Part shown: positions 1-7,129 of the stretch, in pieces
How positions within the stretch are numbered: position 1 is the first letter of the stretch
Layout of the letters: the number at the start of each line of letters is the position of its first letter
Source of the DNA: an uncultured Oscillospiraceae bacterium
GTDB taxonomy: Bacteria; Bacillota; Clostridia; Oscillospirales; Acutalibacteraceae
Assembly: GCA_900552115.1 (NCBI GenBank)
Contig: URYP01000086.1
Span: 1 to 9,079, forward strand
Length of the DNA stretch: 9,079 nucleotides
Direction of reading: 5' to 3'
Notes under the pieces: model-generated
The model's input: the letters and a program-made list of their open reading frames with translations, nothing else
Databases searched by the model: none
Told to the model about the DNA's origin: nothing
Translations under genes and position numbers: made by a program

Positions 1-52
1 TCCGCCGGGACGGTTCGCTTTTACGAGTGCGCTATTGGTTGAAAGGAGGTTT
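1..52. other. 3' flank of the secreted beta-helix gene
   Basis: Only 52 bases lie beyond the stop codon. I see no convincing hairpin with a U-tract for the minus strand, so the terminator or a downstream gene must lie outside the window. Confidence 0.5.
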
Positions 53-3000
53 TTAGTAAGGACGATAGACGAGCTGCGCGTCCGACAGGGTCATAGTGAA
101 CGTGCCCTCATAATTGTTGAGGCTGTCGATATACATCATCATGCGGTTTACCTTTGACCAGTCGATCGCGGCTACCGTCCCGCTGGCATTGGCGCCGCTG
201 TTCGACTCGCTAAGCCGCAGAGTCACGTAGTTATCGCCCTGATGCAGTTGAAGCCCTCGCACGCTCCAGTTGTTGTTGCGTTCCGGATTATCTTCGGACG
301 AACGCAGTTTAAATAGTCCGTTGTTATATAGTTGACTGTCATCCACTGTAGACGTTCCTTTATCCATGGTCACTTTGACTTGCAGATACACCTTGCTGAG
401 GTCATATCCCGTCAAGTCGACCGGTTCGCTACCATCCAATGCTTTCCAGTCGGCATACAGAATATTTTTCTTTTCAGCCGTATTTTCAATGGTATAGGTC
501 TGCTCAATACCAGAGAACCGGGCCAGCGTTTGAGGCTCGGACGACGCCAGTTTGATGCCGTTCAGCGCTTCCGTCACCTGCGCACCAAACGCGATTTGGA
601 TGTTGAGATGCTTACGGCAATCCAGATTGCCAATCGCCTTTCCCTGTGCTCCATTTTCATAGATCAGCGATGGTATAGCGCCATTATCATTATTAGACGC
701 CGCTACAATGGTGGAGCCCAGCATATTCAGCGTACCGCCCGCACGGCAAACGCCCTCGTATACACACCAGGAAAAATAGTGCACCAGGTTGACCGTGCCG
801 CCCTCGACCAGTGCCAGTTTGGAACCGCCCGCCCATGCATCGGCATTATATATACTGACCGTACCGGTAAACCCGGGCTTGGTCCAAACATTGTACCCGG
901 TACCGTTGCGATGGAACACGCCCATCGAACTGAGCAGCGTCAACTCGGCGTCGATTCCGGATTCCGCCACCACACCGTGCTGACATGCGTCAAATGCAAA
1001 ACCAAACATGGTACCGTTAAAGGAACCGCCGGTATACGGGTCGGCTATCAAATGCAATTGGGTATTGATTAAAATGTTAAAATCAGAGAAAAACCGAACA
1101 TTGCGGCAGTCGCCCAGTGTAATGCCCGTCACTTCTCGGGTTGTATATTCATCCAGCAACTGGGTACGGGTGGTTTCTCCGTCAGCCGTTAGTTGATTAG
1201 CAGGATTGTTGGCATAAAAGCCCTGTTGTCCCCATCCGGAATAATTAAAATGGAAGTTCTGCACCCATCCCCCGTCGATACCATGACCGATCCGCATGGC
1301 CTCCTTCATTACCGCACCAGTTACATCCAACACCACCAACCCATCGCAGCGATTGGTCATAGCGTCGATGCCGGTGTATCCCGCGACAATGGCAATATTT
1401 TGAATCCAGTCGCCGGCATTGGCGCGGATGGTGGGCGGATAGGCATGCACTTTTTCAGCGTCAATAAGCGCTTTATCGCTGAATCCCTGTTCCGGATAAA
1501 ACACCGTAAAGCCTTTGGCGCCCGCATTCTGCGCCAAGGTAATCAGCGGTGCGGCAGAAGCGTTGTCTTTGTTGCCATACACATAAAACTGGGTGCCTCT
1601 GTTGGTGCTGTTGCCATAATGCGCACCATCAAAACTGCCCCGCAGTTCCACCCCGGTGGGAACACTCAAACTGCCGTTCAGGCGATAGATACCTGCCGGT
1701 GCATAAACCGTGCCGCCCCCGGCCTGTCCGGCCGCGTTCAGCGCGCTTTGGATCGCCGCGGTATCATCGGTCGTTGCATCGGCTTTTGCCCCATAACTTT
1801 TTACATTAAACAAACCGTTCCCGGCCGGCTGGCGCAGGGGCGGGTTTTCATATTCATACGCCGGTGGTGTGGGAATATCCCGATTGCCGTCATCCCGTAC
1901 CAAGCGGGAGTCCGTCTGGCTCCAGCCGGTGCCGGTCAGGATGTCGCCTGCTTTTTGGAACGTATTCCCCACCAGCACCGCCTGATCCACAGAAGCACCC
2001 AGATCCAACGCCACTTTATCGGCCTGGAAGAGGCAACGGGAGGCATTCAGGCTGCCGCCGTCCATCTGAATAGCGCGATTATTCCAGGAAGCAAAGGTGC
2101 AGCCATGCAAACTGACGCCGTGCTGGGCTACTCCCACAGTGCGAATGGCCGTGTTACTGCCCCGGAACGTGGTGGCCGATATCGACAGGGTTTCCCGGCC
2201 AGAAACGGTGTAATAAATGCCGGTATCGCTGGCGCTGATATCCGAATAAGCCAATTCCAAACCAGGATAACTGACCTTTTCGATATAAATTCCAATCTGC
2301 ACATTGGTGGTTACCAATTTTCCAATGGAAATATTGCCATGGAACAACCGTACGCCGTATTTTAAATTGTTCAGTTTCAGGTCGTACCAATAGCCCCAAT
2401 CCTGCTGACCGCCGGCAATACCAACGGCATTGGCCTTCACATAGTTTACCAGCGTTTGCGCGTTGCTGCCGGAAGGAGCGTCGGGCAGGCCGCTGTTCAC
2501 CCAGTATTTGGTATCCAGCCGCACCTGTTCAATACGCGGAATATCGTATCCCTTTTCCGCATAGATGCCTTCCTGCAGCACGGTGCCGTACAGGCCGCGA
2601 ATCAGCATGGACGAACAATGCTCGTTATAAAAACCACGATAGGAGTTATACAATGTCACATTCTGAACAACCGTGTGCCCGTCGCCCTTGATCGTGGGCG
2701 GATAGGCGACCGGGGCCACAGCGCTTTGTTCCGGATACCATACACTGATATCCCGGAAAGACGAACCGCTGCTGACGAATACAAACGGCGTATCCGTATC
2801 CAGCGAACTGCCGCGCCCGGCATAGGCCATCAATATAGTGCCCTTGCCCAGGCCGCCTTCGTCGGGATTCAGCCATTCGCCGCGCAGCGTTACGCCAGAG
2901 GGGATGTTCAAATTCCCCGTCACTTTGTAGCGGCCAGCCGGCAGGAAGACCACGCCGCCTTTAGACGCCGCCTGGTTGAGGCAGCTTTGGATAATCGCGG

Positions 3001-3703
3001 TGCAGTCGTCCCGGCCAGAACGATCGGCGCCCATAGCAAACGCGTTGTAATTATACACGATTTTATCCATGGAGCTAAGCCCCTGGGAGGGCTGCGCCAG
3101 TTCAGCTTCGGGCGTGCCGCCCGGCAGCGTTTCCACAATTTTAACATCCGACAGGGTCATGGAAAATACGCCGACTTTGGTGTTTACACTGTCAATATAC
3201 ATGAGTATCCGGTTGACTTTTGACCAGTTAATGGCGGTAACCGACCCGTTGCTGCCACCGGTCATATCCGATAATTTTATGGAAATCGCGTTGTCACCGG
3301 TTTGCAAATTCAGATTTCCTACCCAATAGTACGCGTTTTGCTCGTTGGGATCGTCCACACTGCGCAGCTTGATCATACCGCTGCGGAACAGGGTGCTGTC
3401 GCTTTCGCTGGTACCGCTTTTTTCCAAATGAATATTCATCTGGAGATAACACTGATTCAAATCTTTTTGCGATAGATCCAGCGGCGATCCTCCGTCTAGG
3501 CTTGTCCAATCGGCATACAAGGTTGTTTTGGAGGAATCTGTGTTGGTAATGGTATGGGTTTTCTCAAAATTCCGGAACGTTGCCAGCTGTTGCACCGTTT
3601 CGGCTTGAGCGTTCGCTGCGGGCAGGCTCTTCGTCATGACCATGCCCGGCACGGCCAGCAGGACGGATAGTCCCGCCGCCAATAGCCTTCTAAACGTTTT
3701 CAC
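53..3703 (-). CDS. Secreted tandem pectate-lyase-fold (right-handed beta-helix) protein with duplicated terminal modules
   Basis: This 1216-residue protein is probably an extracellular polysaccharide-active enzyme or binder. Residues 1-32 form a Sec signal peptide: MKTFRR, a hydrophobic core, then an ANA or AQA cleavage motif near 30-34. Residues about 40-190 and 1060-1215 are two copies of one module, sharing LYADW, LDG..P.DL, KLRS and WSKVNR..MYIDS. Between them lie two Pectate_lyase_3-type beta-helices (about 215-600 and 630-1045). Each opens with a D..AIQS.LN...GG.V..PAG.Y..NG.L..P.GV.LRG pattern and later has YPEQ (323, 736) followed by AYPPTI (333, 754). Two beta-helices in one chain recall GH55 glucanases, and GH28-related proteins are the other likely annotation; I cannot assign a substrate or catalytic residues. 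No LPXTG motif or C-terminal membrane segment is visible, so it is probably released or held by carbohydrate binding. The start is GTG at 3701-3703, chosen for the AGAGGAG 8 nt upstream and the signal peptide. Confidence 0.88.
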   Translation of the reverse strand: MKTFRRLLAAGLSVLLAVPGMVMTKSLPAANAQAETVQQLATFRNFEKTHTITNTDSSKTTLYADWTSLDGGSPLDLSQKDLNQCYLQMNIHLEKSGTSESDSTLFRSGMIKLRSVDDPNEQNAYYWVGNLNLQTGDNAISIKLSDMTGGSNGSVTAINWSKVNRILMYIDSVNTKVGVFSMTLSDVKIVETLPGGTPEAELAQPSQGLSSMDKIVYNYNAFAMGADRSGRDDCTAIIQSCLNQAASKGGVVFLPAGRYKVTGNLNIPSGVTLRGEWLNPDEGGLGKGTILMAYAGRGSSLDTDTPFVFVSSGSSFRDISVWYPEQSAVAPVAYPPTIKGDGHTVVQNVTLYNSYRGFYNEHCSSMLIRGLYGTVLQEGIYAEKGYDIPRIEQVRLDTKYWVNSGLPDAPSGSNAQTLVNYVKANAVGIAGGQQDWGYWYDLKLNNLKYGVRLFHGNISIGKLVTTNVQIGIYIEKVSYPGLELAYSDISASDTGIYYTVSGRETLSISATTFRGSNTAIRTVGVAQHGVSLHGCTFASWNNRAIQMDGGSLNASRCLFQADKVALDLGASVDQAVLVGNTFQKAGDILTGTGWSQTDSRLVRDDGNRDIPTPPAYEYENPPLRQPAGNGLFNVKSYGAKADATTDDTAAIQSALNAAGQAGGGTVYAPAGIYRLNGSLSVPTGVELRGSFDGAHYGNSTNRGTQFYVYGNKDNASAAPLITLAQNAGAKGFTVFYPEQGFSDKALIDAEKVHAYPPTIRANAGDWIQNIAIVAGYTGIDAMTNRCDGLVVLDVTGAVMKEAMRIGHGIDGGWVQNFHFNYSGWGQQGFYANNPANQLTADGETTRTQLLDEYTTREVTGITLGDCRNVRFFSDFNILINTQLHLIADPYTGGSFNGTMFGFAFDACQHGVVAESGIDAELTLLSSMGVFHRNGTGYNVWTKPGFTGTVSIYNADAWAGGSKLALVEGGTVNLVHYFSWCVYEGVCRAGGTLNMLGSTIVAASNNDNGAIPSLIYENGAQGKAIGNLDCRKHLNIQIAFGAQVTEALNGIKLASSEPQTLARFSGIEQTYTIENTAEKKNILYADWKALDGSEPVDLTGYDLSKVYLQVKVTMDKGTSTVDDSQLYNNGLFKLRSSEDNPERNNNWSVRGLQLHQGDNYVTLRLSESNSGANASGTVAAIDWSKVNRMMMYIDSLNNYEGTFTMTLSDAQLVYRPY
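56..526 (-). repeat. C-terminal copy of the duplicated ~150-residue flanking module
   Basis: This encodes residues about 1060-1216, ending the protein at its stop codon. It repeats LYADW, LDG.EP.DL, YLQ, KLRS, IDWSKVNR..MYIDS and TMTLSD from the N-terminal copy. Divergence at many other positions argues for an old duplication under common constraint, not an assembly artefact. Confidence 0.75.
3134..3586 (-). repeat. N-terminal copy of the duplicated ~150-residue flanking module
   Basis: This encodes residues about 40-190 of the secreted protein. It matches the C-terminal copy across its whole length, with shared landmarks LYADW, LDGG.P.DL, YLQ, KLRS, INWSKVNR and a TLSD ending. The pattern of alternating hydrophobic strands suggests a beta-sandwich of carbohydrate-binding type, but I do not recognise a named family. 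Confidence 0.75.
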
Positions 3704-3711
3704 TTGTCACA

Positions 3712-3718
3712 CTCCTCT
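3712..3718 (-). promoter_or_regulatory. Ribosome binding site deciding the GTG start
   Basis: The minus strand reads AGAGGAG here, followed by 8 nt and then GTG at 3703. The next in-frame ATG candidates lie inside or after the signal peptide, so this site decides the unusual GTG start. Confidence 0.7.
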
Positions 3719-3729
3719 TAATCTTCGTT

Positions 3730-3745
3730 ACAATAAATTTATTGT
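3730..3745. promoter_or_regulatory. 16-bp perfect palindrome, candidate operator
   Basis: The sequence ACAATAAATTTATTGT is identical on both strands. It sits immediately downstream of the extended -10, overlapping the expected transcription start of the secreted enzyme gene, which is a classic repressor position. A shorter palindrome with the same ends, ACAATTGT, lies at 3777-3784 and overlaps the -35. No regulator gene is adjacent, so the binding protein is unknown. Confidence 0.5.
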
Positions 3746-3751
3746 GAATTA

Positions 3752-3780
3752 ATCATAACACTTTTCAACATCGGGGACAA
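3752..3780 (-). promoter_or_regulatory. Candidate sigma-A promoter of the secreted beta-helix gene
   Basis: On the minus strand a TTGTCC -35 (3775-3780) lies 17 nt from a TATGAT -10 (3752-3757). The -10 is preceded by TGT, giving an extended -10 (TGnTATGAT). Transcription would begin around 3745, leaving a leader of about 40 nt before the GTG start. The match is by eye only. Confidence 0.55.
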
Positions 3781-3824
3781 TTGTAATAATATATGATAAT
3801 TTTATACAATATATGTTGGAAATG

Positions 3825-3852
3825 TCGACAATTGGTGAATTATATTTACACT
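3825..3852 (+). promoter_or_regulatory. Weak candidate promoter for the glycine-rich beta-helix gene
   Basis: TCGACA (3825-3830) and TACACT (3847-3852) are separated by 16 nt and would give a leader of roughly 130 nt. An alternative is a sporulation-sigma-like CATATACT at 3896-3903 with CACCA about 15 nt upstream. Neither is strong; at most one is real. Confidence 0.25.
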
Positions 3853-3990
3853 TTAAGAATTGGTATTGGCCCTATCACCACAGGAGCTGTCGCCGCATAT
3901 ACTGGTGATGCGTGTATTGGGATTTCCTGTCAGGCCTGGACAGGCTGGACGAGCGAAACCCCAAATTTACAAGAGAGCGGGTGATGATGT

Positions 3991-6900
3991 ATGGCACTGG
4001 TATCCAACCAGGCGGAACTGCGGGCGGCGCTGGCCGCCGGAGAATCCCTGATACAGGTAACCGCCGACATACCGGTGAGCGCGCAGCTCAGCGTCGTCCG
4101 GCCAGTGACGATCCGCAGCCTGACTACGGAACGGGTATTCACGCTGTCCAAGACTGCCGGATTTTCCGGGAGCCTGCTGCGCGTATCGGGAGGCGGAGAG
4201 CTGACGCTGCAAGATCTTATTTTAGATGGTGCGGAGGCGGGTTCTTATCAGGAAAATGGCAGCAACCGGTCGTTGGTTATGGTAGCGGGTGGCGCACTGC
4301 ATGTCGGTTCCGGCACGATCTTGCAGAACAACAGCTCCTACCAGGAGGGCGGCGGCATCTATTTGTCCGGCGATCCCGCCTACACCAATGCGCTGACAAT
4401 GGAGGGGAACGCCCTAATAACCGGATGCGAGTCGCGTACCAGCGGCGGCGGACTGATGGTGGCGCTGCGCCACAGGGGGGACAGCGCTGTTCTGGACGGG
4501 CAGACGGTTATCGAGAACAATACGGCTGCCAATGGCGCCGGCATCTACTACCGGTCGTATGTCGAGGGTGTGGGAGGCGCGCTTGTAATCCGCGGCCAGA
4601 CGCGTATATCCGACAACGCGGCGGCCAGCAGCGGCGGGGGGATCAATGCTTCCGGCTACCGCAGCGGCGGCAGCGCTCCGGTACTGGTGTCCCTTACCGG
4701 CCGTGTGACTGTAGAGGGCAATCGGGGGCTCCACGGAGCCGGTATTTATTTTTATAATGCCAACAGCGGCGACCGACTGGAGCTGGCCAGTTCGGTATCG
4801 ATTACAGACAATGCGGCGACCGGCAACGGCGGCGGCATCCATATCACCGCCCCGGCCGGCGGCGCGGATTTCGCCGTCAGCGGTGCGGGCCTAACGGGCA
4901 ATACCGCCGGCGCGGGAGGCGCCCTCTATCTGGTTACGGCCTCCGGAGGACGGGCGGAGCTGTCCCAGGCCATTGTTTCCGGGAACCGGGCTGCCGGAGA
5001 AATTGCCGGCTCCGGCGGCGGATTGTGGATTCAGAATACCTCGCCGGACAACGGTCTGTCTGTATCGCTGCGGGACACCATCCTTCAGCACAACGAGGCC
5101 GCCGTACAGGGAGGCGGCCTGTATCTCCTGGCCGGCCCGGCCGAGGGTTCCCTGACGGTCATCGACAGCGCGCTGTCCGGCAACACCGCGGGCACCAATG
5201 GCGGCGGCCTGCTGATGGGCAGCGGCGGCGGAGCCGCGGTAACGATTACCGACAGCCGCTTTGAACAGAATATTGCCGATGAACGCGGCGGCGGCCTGTA
5301 TTTTGCCAACACCGGCGGCCGTATTTCAAGCCGGCTCCACATAAGCGGAACGATGGTGACCGGCAACCGCGCGGGGAGTGAAGGGGGCGGCCTGCGGATG
5401 ACTTCCGGCACCGGAACGCTGGATACGCTCCTTACCGACTGTACGGTGTCGGATAATACCGCGGACACGAGCAGCGGCGGCGGGATCTGGCAGGGCGGCG
5501 TAAACGATACGCTGCGCCTCGCCGGCAATACCCGTTTGGTGCAGAACCGTTCGGGAGCGGGCAATGGCGGCGGCGTTTATATAAACAGTGGAATCGGCTT
5601 GCTGACAGTGGCCGATCATGTGAAAATTATATACAACCGTGCCGATACGAGAGCCAGCACCACGGGCAGCCACGGCGGCGGTATCTGTACGGTACGCAGC
5701 CGGGTGGAGATTCAGGACGATGCGGAAATCGCGTTCAACAGCGCCTTGAAATACGGCGGCGGCCTGAGTACATCCGAGGACGCGCAGGTGACCATGACCG
5801 GCGGCTCAATCCATGACAACGTGTCCCTTCAGCAGGGAGGCGGGGTATGGAACCACGGCGGCAGCGTTTTTCGGCAGACCGGCGGCACGATATATGGGAA
5901 TATGGCCCGGATAGGCGGCGGCCTGTACAACGACGCCGGGTCCACGGCGGTAATGGAAGACGATGCGTCGTTTGGCAGTCCACAGCCCAATAGAGCCGAT
6001 GACAGCGCGCCCGGCGTCTATAATGCGGGCTATGTTCATGCTGCGGGCTGGCGGGACTTGAGCAACGGCCTTTTTATCGAGAGCCGGGGCGCGGCTGCGT
6101 TTATCGACGCCGCTCTGGAGCCGGGATCGGTGATCCAGCTTGACGCGTCCGGCTATGTAGCGCCTGACCCGCGCCACGCGCCCATTGTGGTGGGGGAGGC
6201 GACGGGGGCTTATCCGCTGCTTCATCTGTCCGATGCCGCCGCATTTTTGAAGCCGCCGCAGGGATTCGAGGGATGGCGCGTTTCTCTCAGCGCAGACCGC
6301 ACACGGGTTTTGCTGGAACCGGAGATCTATACCATCACCTATGAAAATCTGATGGGCGCCGCCAATACCAACCCCGGTTCCTATACCCTCTATACCCCGG
6401 ATATTGTGCTCGGCCCGCCGGAGGCCCGGCCCGGATTCCGGTTTACAGGGTGGTTCGACGCCCCGCAGGGCGGCCACCCGGTTACGGTAATCCCACAGGG
6501 AAGCCGGGGGAACCTCATCCTTTATGCACGCTGGGAGGCGGAGGGATACACCATTGCCTATTCTGGCAACGATGCGGAAGGCCCGCCGGCGCGGGGGATT
6601 CCGGCCCCGCAGGTGGCGGCCGCGGGAGATACGATTACCCTGTCGGGGACGGTCCCTGTCCGAGAAGGGTATGGATTTACCGGTTGGAATACGAATCCGG
6701 ACGGAACCGGCCAGGGCTTTCAGCCGGGGGATGATATCGGCCCGGTGACGGGGAATATTGACCTGTACGCCCAATGGGCGGCGGTCCCCCCGACCGATTA
6801 TATCATCACCTATCACGGAAACGACGCCTGCTGCCCGCCGGCACGGGATATCCCCGCTCCCCAGACGGTGCGTGGGGGAGAGACAGCGCTGCTCTCCACG

Positions 6901-7080
6901 GCCTTTCCCTCACGGAAAGGGTATCGTTTTGTGGGATGGAACACCCAGCCGGACGGATGCGGGGACACCTACCTTCCCGGACAGCCGATCGGCCCGGTCA
7001 CCGGAGATATCCACCTGTACGCCCAGTGGGAGACATACCGCCCCTGTCCCTGTGGCGGCTCTTGCCCTCCCTGTCCGTAA
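3991..7080 (+). CDS. Glycine-rich right-handed beta-helix protein with InlB-type repeats and Cys-rich tail, no signal peptide
   Basis: This 1029-residue protein probably forms a long surface or coat fibre. Residues 1-65 look like the N-cap of a beta-helix (an AELRAALAAGESLIQVTADI type start). About 18 turns follow from 118 to 650, each with a GGG(I/L/V)-type motif and many with an NNTA or GNTA motif, resembling Pmp and 'beta strand repeat' proteins. Residues 780-848, 853-929 and 937-1013 are three Flg_new/InlB B-type repeats, each ending in LYA.W. The last 15 residues carry four cysteines (CPCGGSCPPCP). The start is fixed by in-frame TGA codons at 3982-3987 and a GGTGAT Shine-Dalgarno extension at 3980-3985. 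No signal peptide, LPXTG motif or transmembrane helix is visible, which is odd for an adhesin-like protein. An exosporium or spore-coat location would fit but is inference. Base composition is markedly GC-rich relative to its neighbours. Confidence 0.85.
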   Translation: MALVSNQAELRAALAAGESLIQVTADIPVSAQLSVVRPVTIRSLTTERVFTLSKTAGFSGSLLRVSGGGELTLQDLILDGAEAGSYQENGSNRSLVMVAGGALHVGSGTILQNNSSYQEGGGIYLSGDPAYTNALTMEGNALITGCESRTSGGGLMVALRHRGDSAVLDGQTVIENNTAANGAGIYYRSYVEGVGGALVIRGQTRISDNAAASSGGGINASGYRSGGSAPVLVSLTGRVTVEGNRGLHGAGIYFYNANSGDRLELASSVSITDNAATGNGGGIHITAPAGGADFAVSGAGLTGNTAGAGGALYLVTASGGRAELSQAIVSGNRAAGEIAGSGGGLWIQNTSPDNGLSVSLRDTILQHNEAAVQGGGLYLLAGPAEGSLTVIDSALSGNTAGTNGGGLLMGSGGGAAVTITDSRFEQNIADERGGGLYFANTGGRISSRLHISGTMVTGNRAGSEGGGLRMTSGTGTLDTLLTDCTVSDNTADTSSGGGIWQGGVNDTLRLAGNTRLVQNRSGAGNGGGVYINSGIGLLTVADHVKIIYNRADTRASTTGSHGGGICTVRSRVEIQDDAEIAFNSALKYGGGLSTSEDAQVTMTGGSIHDNVSLQQGGGVWNHGGSVFRQTGGTIYGNMARIGGGLYNDAGSTAVMEDDASFGSPQPNRADDSAPGVYNAGYVHAAGWRDLSNGLFIESRGAAAFIDAALEPGSVIQLDASGYVAPDPRHAPIVVGEATGAYPLLHLSDAAAFLKPPQGFEGWRVSLSADRTRVLLEPEIYTITYENLMGAANTNPGSYTLYTPDIVLGPPEARPGFRFTGWFDAPQGGHPVTVIPQGSRGNLILYARWEAEGYTIAYSGNDAEGPPARGIPAPQVAAAGDTITLSGTVPVREGYGFTGWNTNPDGTGQGFQPGDDIGPVTGNIDLYAQWAAVPPTDYIITYHGNDACCPPARDIPAPQTVRGGETALLSTAFPSRKGYRFVGWNTQPDGCGDTYLPGQPIGPVTGDIHLYAQWETYRPCPCGGSCPPCP
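4342..5934 (+). repeat. Array of ~18 degenerate GGG(I/L) beta-helix turns
   Basis: Encodes residues about 118-648. GGGI, GGGL, GAGI or GGAL recurs about every 25-35 residues and is usually followed by Y, W or another strand residue. At the DNA level this appears as GGCGGCGGC blocks. Spacing and flanks vary, so this is an ancient protein repeat, not a tandem DNA repeat. Confidence 0.75.
6328..7029 (+). repeat. Three InlB/Flg_new-type repeats
   Basis: The repeats are at 6328-6534, 6547-6777 and 6799-7029. All have Y.I.Y at the start, a central G(F/Y).F.GW and a terminal LYA.W. Repeats 2 and 3 are both 77 residues long with about 47 identical positions by hand count; repeat 1 is more divergent. 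Repeat 3 has gained three cysteines (947, 948, 990). Confidence 0.8.
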
Positions 7081-7088
7081 TACAGCAA

Positions 7089-7128
7089 ACGGTTTCGGCC
7101 CCGGAGTAATCTCCGGGGCCGAAACCGT
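7089..7128. terminator. Bidirectional 18-bp hairpin between convergent genes
   Basis: A perfect 18-bp inverted repeat (7089-7106 and 7111-7128) encloses a TAAT loop. It begins 8 nt after the stop of the beta-helix gene and ends 1 nt beyond the stop of the convergent SLOG gene. Neither side has a good U-tract (CTTACAG on plus, TTGCTGT on minus), so it may act as a weak or factor-assisted terminator, or as a 3' end protecting stem for both transcripts. Confidence 0.7.
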
Positions 7129-7129
7129 C

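Larger units (their letters stand above)
3704..3990. other. Divergent intergenic region between the two beta-helix genes
   Basis: This region of 287 bases holds no convincing gene. The left part (to about 3860) is very AT-rich and carries the minus-strand promoter and palindrome. The right part (about 3865-3990) turns GC-richer and would be the 5' leader of the plus-strand gene. It includes a small hairpin (CCTGTC at 3926-3931 with GACAGG at 3939-3944). A frame open from 3793 ends at tandem TGA codons (3982-3987) just before the downstream start; its short translation has no signal peptide, no good ribosome binding site and no recognised motif. Confidence 0.6.

Noticed and set aside
41..50. 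Perfect Shine-Dalgarno-like GAAAGGAGGT on the plus strand
   Set aside because: No start codon follows at usable spacing, and the sequence belongs to the last bases after the minus-strand stop; probably chance.
332..3223. Long plus-strand open frames (up to 390 codons) opposite the secreted beta-helix gene
   Set aside because: Their translations show no domains or low-complexity order, and the minus-strand gene has a signal peptide, duplicated domains and a ribosome binding site. They are antisense shadows of a gene with biased codons.
3793..3984. Small upstream frame ending in tandem TGA before the glycine-rich gene, considered as a leader peptide or as a missing signal peptide
   Set aside because: It has no ribosome binding site, no hydrophobic signal core and no coding-like composition; its end overlapping the downstream ribosome binding site is noted but not enough.
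3912..4757. Plus-strand 281-codon frame overlapping the start of the glycine-rich gene
   Set aside because: It is the shifted reading of GGC repeats, giving Arg- and Gln-rich sequence; the chosen frame has clear beta-helix repeats.
4342..5934. Possible CRISPR or tandem DNA repeat array because of recurring GGCGGCGGC blocks
   Set aside because: Repeat units are short, degenerate and unevenly spaced, and they keep one open frame encoding beta-helix turns.
5806..6816. Minus-strand 336-codon open frame opposite the glycine-rich gene
   Set aside because: The translation is rich in Arg, Pro and Gly with no recognisable fold, as expected from the complement of GC-rich codons.
53..7080. Mobile element or prophage fragment
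   Set aside because: No transposase, integrase, terminal inverted repeats or target duplications are visible anywhere in the window.
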